In this document: one piece after another, positions 62,690 through 64,000 of the stretch
Numbering within the stretch: position 1 is the first letter of the stretch
How the letters are laid out: each line of letters starts with the position of its first letter
DNA from: Armatimonadota bacterium
Lineage (GTDB): Bacteria; Sysuimicrobiota; Sysuimicrobiia; Sysuimicrobiales; Humicultoraceae
Assembly: GCA_031081585.1 (NCBI GenBank)
Contig: JAVHLY010000011.1
Location: 1-64,000 of the forward strand
Length of the DNA: 64,000 bases
Reading direction: 5' to 3'
The notes under the pieces: model-generated
What the model saw: the letters and a program-made list of their open reading frames with translations, nothing else
The model's database searches: none
What the model was told of the DNA's origin: nothing
Made by a program: the position numbers and the translations under genes

Positions 62690-64000
62690 GTGAGCGCCGC
62701 CGTCGCCGCCTACGACAGCCTGGTGCTCGCCGCGGTCGCCGTCGAGCTCGAGGCCATGCGCGGCGCGCGCGTCGTAGCGGTGCACCAGCCCGAGCCGGAG
62801 GCGGTGGCCCTCCTCCTGCGCGGCCGGCAGGGGACGCGCGGGCTGTGGTGCTCCATCCATCCGCGATGGGCCCGCGTCGTTCTCGCCCCCGCTCCGTCGG
62901 CCCGCCCCACCCACCCGTTCCCGACCCTGTTGCGCGCGCGGCTGGACGGGGCGCGCCTGGTCGAGGTGACCCAGCCCGCGTTCGAGCGGGTGCTGACGCT
63001 CACCTTCGAGGCGCTGGAGGGGCGTCTCGACCTGGTGGCCGAGGTGATGGGCCGCCACGCCAACCTCCTCCTGCTCGACGGGCGGTGCCGCGTCGTGGGG
63101 ATCTTCAAGCCCGTCACCCCGGCGATGAGCCGCGTCCGACCGCTCGGGCCCGGCGCGACCTACACCCCGCCGCCCGTCGGCCGGGCCCGCCCCGAGGCGG
63201 TCACCCCCGACGCCCTGGCGCGGTGGCTCGCCGCCGGACGCCCGGTGGCCGCCACCCTGGTGGCGCACCTCGTCGGCGTGAGCCCGCCCGTGGCCGCGCA
63301 CCTGGCCCTCGCCGCCGGCTGCGATCCGGAGCAGGCGGCTCCCCCCGACGCCGCCCCGGCGGTGCACGCCGCCCTGGGTGAGCTGATCGCGACCGTGACG
63401 GCGCGTGCCTTCCGCCCCTCCCTCTACGAGGACGACGCGGGCGAGCCGGTGGCCTTCAGCGCCATCCCGCTGGCCGCCTACCGCCACCTGCGCCGGCGCG
63501 ACGCGCCGTCGATGAGCGCGGCCGTGGAGACGGTGGTGGCGCGCCTGGCCGGGCAGGAGGCGCTGCGCGCGGCCCGGCAGGCGCTGCTGGCGCGCCTGGG
63601 GGCGCTGAGCCGGCGGGTGCACCGGGCGCTGGAGGAGGCGCGGGCGCAGCTGCAGCGCGCCGAGGGGGCGGAGACTTACCGGCGCTTCGGCGAGCTCCTC
63701 CTCGCCCACGCGCACGCCCTCCCCCGCGGCGCGCGCGAGGTGACGGTGCCGGACTTCGACGGGCGCCCTACGACCATCACGCTCGACCCGCAGGCCTCGG
63801 CGGTGGCGAACGCCCAGGCCTACTTCCGGCGCTACCGCAAGGCGGCCGCCGGCCGGCCCACCCTGCAGGAGCGCGTGGGCGCGCTGGAGGCCGAAGCGGC
63901 CTTCCTGGAGCAGGTGCGGGTGCTGGCCGAGCAGGCCGAGGACCTGCCGGCGCTGGCGGCGGTGGCGCAGGACCTGACGGAGGGTGAGGGACAGCCGGTG
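62690..64000 (+). CDS. rqcH: RqcH/fibronectin-binding-type NFACT protein, 3' end outside window
   Basis: Bacterial RQC factor that tags stalled nascent chains with alanine on 50S subunits. From the GTG at 62690 (another at 62675) 437 codons are open to the edge. The N-terminal NFACT-N domain shows AAYDSLVLAAVAVELEAMRG, TLTFEALEGRLDLVAEVMGRHANLLLLDG and VVGIFKPVTPAMSRVRPLGPGATYTPPP, followed by helical coiled-coil segments (LLARLGALSRRVHRALEEARA, FRRYRKAAAGRPTLQERV). The C-terminal NFACT-R domain lies beyond 64000. Plus strand, divergent from yicC, as in Firmicutes. An antisense frame to 63715 is not coding. Confidence 0.88.
   Translation, partial: MSAAVAAYDSLVLAAVAVELEAMRGARVVAVHQPEPEAVALLLRGRQGTRGLWCSIHPRWARVVLAPAPSARPTHPFPTLLRARLDGARLVEVTQPAFERVLTLTFEALEGRLDLVAEVMGRHANLLLLDGRCRVVGIFKPVTPAMSRVRPLGPGATYTPPPVGRARPEAVTPDALARWLAAGRPVAATLVAHLVGVSPPVAAHLALAAGCDPEQAAPPDAAPAVHAALGELIATVTARAFRPSLYEDDAGEPVAFSAIPLAAYRHLRRRDAPSMSAAVETVVARLAGQEALRAARQALLARLGALSRRVHRALEEARAQLQRAEGAETYRRFGELLLAHAHALPRGAREVTVPDFDGRPTTITLDPQASAVANAQAYFRRYRKAAAGRPTLQERVGALEAEAAFLEQVRVLAEQAEDLPALAAVAQDLTEGEGQPV

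Overview
The window is one stretch of a very GC-rich bacterial chromosome (well above 70% GC by eye), with almost everything on the minus strand. Housekeeping gene order is Firmicutes-like: rpsB-tsf-pyrH-frr-uppS-cdsA-rseP-ispG; codY-topA-dprA-comM; rnhB-lepB-rplS-trmD-rimM-ylqD-khpA-rpsP-ffh-ylxM-ftsY-smc; yicC-remA-(kinase)-coaC-priA-def-fmt-rsmB-pknB-rpe. CodY, RemA, YlxM and YlqD support this. An outer-membrane-type Wzi-like barrel, a Wza-like SLBB export protein and an SLH-like domain suggest a diderm or S-layered cell. Two enzymes are of archaeal type (MetK, CMP kinase), and the cell-wall kinase block resembles Actinobacteria (fhaA-fhaB-ftsW/pbpA-pknB). I infer a deep Terrabacteria lineage near Limnochordia, Thermaerobacter/Symbiobacterium or candidate phylum Sysuimicrobiota (CSP1-3). 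The sequence alone does not settle which.

Region 1 (0-8 kb) is an accessory surface-polysaccharide locus: Wzz/tyrosine kinase, SLH-Wzi barrel, FmdB-like zinc ribbon, SLBB export protein, NusG-like antiterminator and a small unknown protein. A divergent winged-helix/TPR regulator follows. Four of these genes carry frameshifts, several at short G or C runs.

Region 2 (8-18 kb) holds a TolB-like lipoprotein and a tightly overlapped operon from rpsB to the archaeal-type metK. The operon has a good sigma-A-like promoter and a hairpin in its leader. Region 3 (18-27 kb) has codY, topA, dprA, a comM broken by a 10-bp tandem duplication, a SPOR protein, a MOSC protein, and a remarkable protein that joins an IS256-type DDE catalytic core to a C-terminal membrane anchor.

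Region 4 (26-39 kb) is the rnhB-to-smc translation/secretion block. Region 5 (39-45 kb) holds a glycosyltransferase, a DUF5658-like membrane protein, a Gfo/Idh oxidoreductase, a partner-switching pair (STAS antagonist; GAF-SpoIIE phosphatase-HATPase in one chain), a secreted unknown, a 35-bp repeat pair and tRNA-Pro(CGG).

Region 6 (45-64 kb) holds an S1-like protein, a deacetylase-like hydrolase, rpe, and PknB with PASTA repeats. It continues with a natural SEDS-transpeptidase fusion, two FHA proteins, rsmB, a zinc peptidase, fmt, def, a PriA with degenerate ATPase motifs, a stand-alone CoaC, archaeal-type cmk, remA, yicC and the start of a divergent rqcH-like gene. Genes conventionally found in these blocks but absent here are dxr, gmk, rpoZ, the coaB domain, a PP2C phosphatase beside pknB, rsgA, rlmN and hslVU.

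No CRISPR array, rRNA or complete insertion sequence was seen. No gap between genes exceeds about 300 bases. The larger gaps (6346-6646, 17769-18039, 40157-40415, 46169-46421, 62444-62689) hold the sites listed or nothing I can name.
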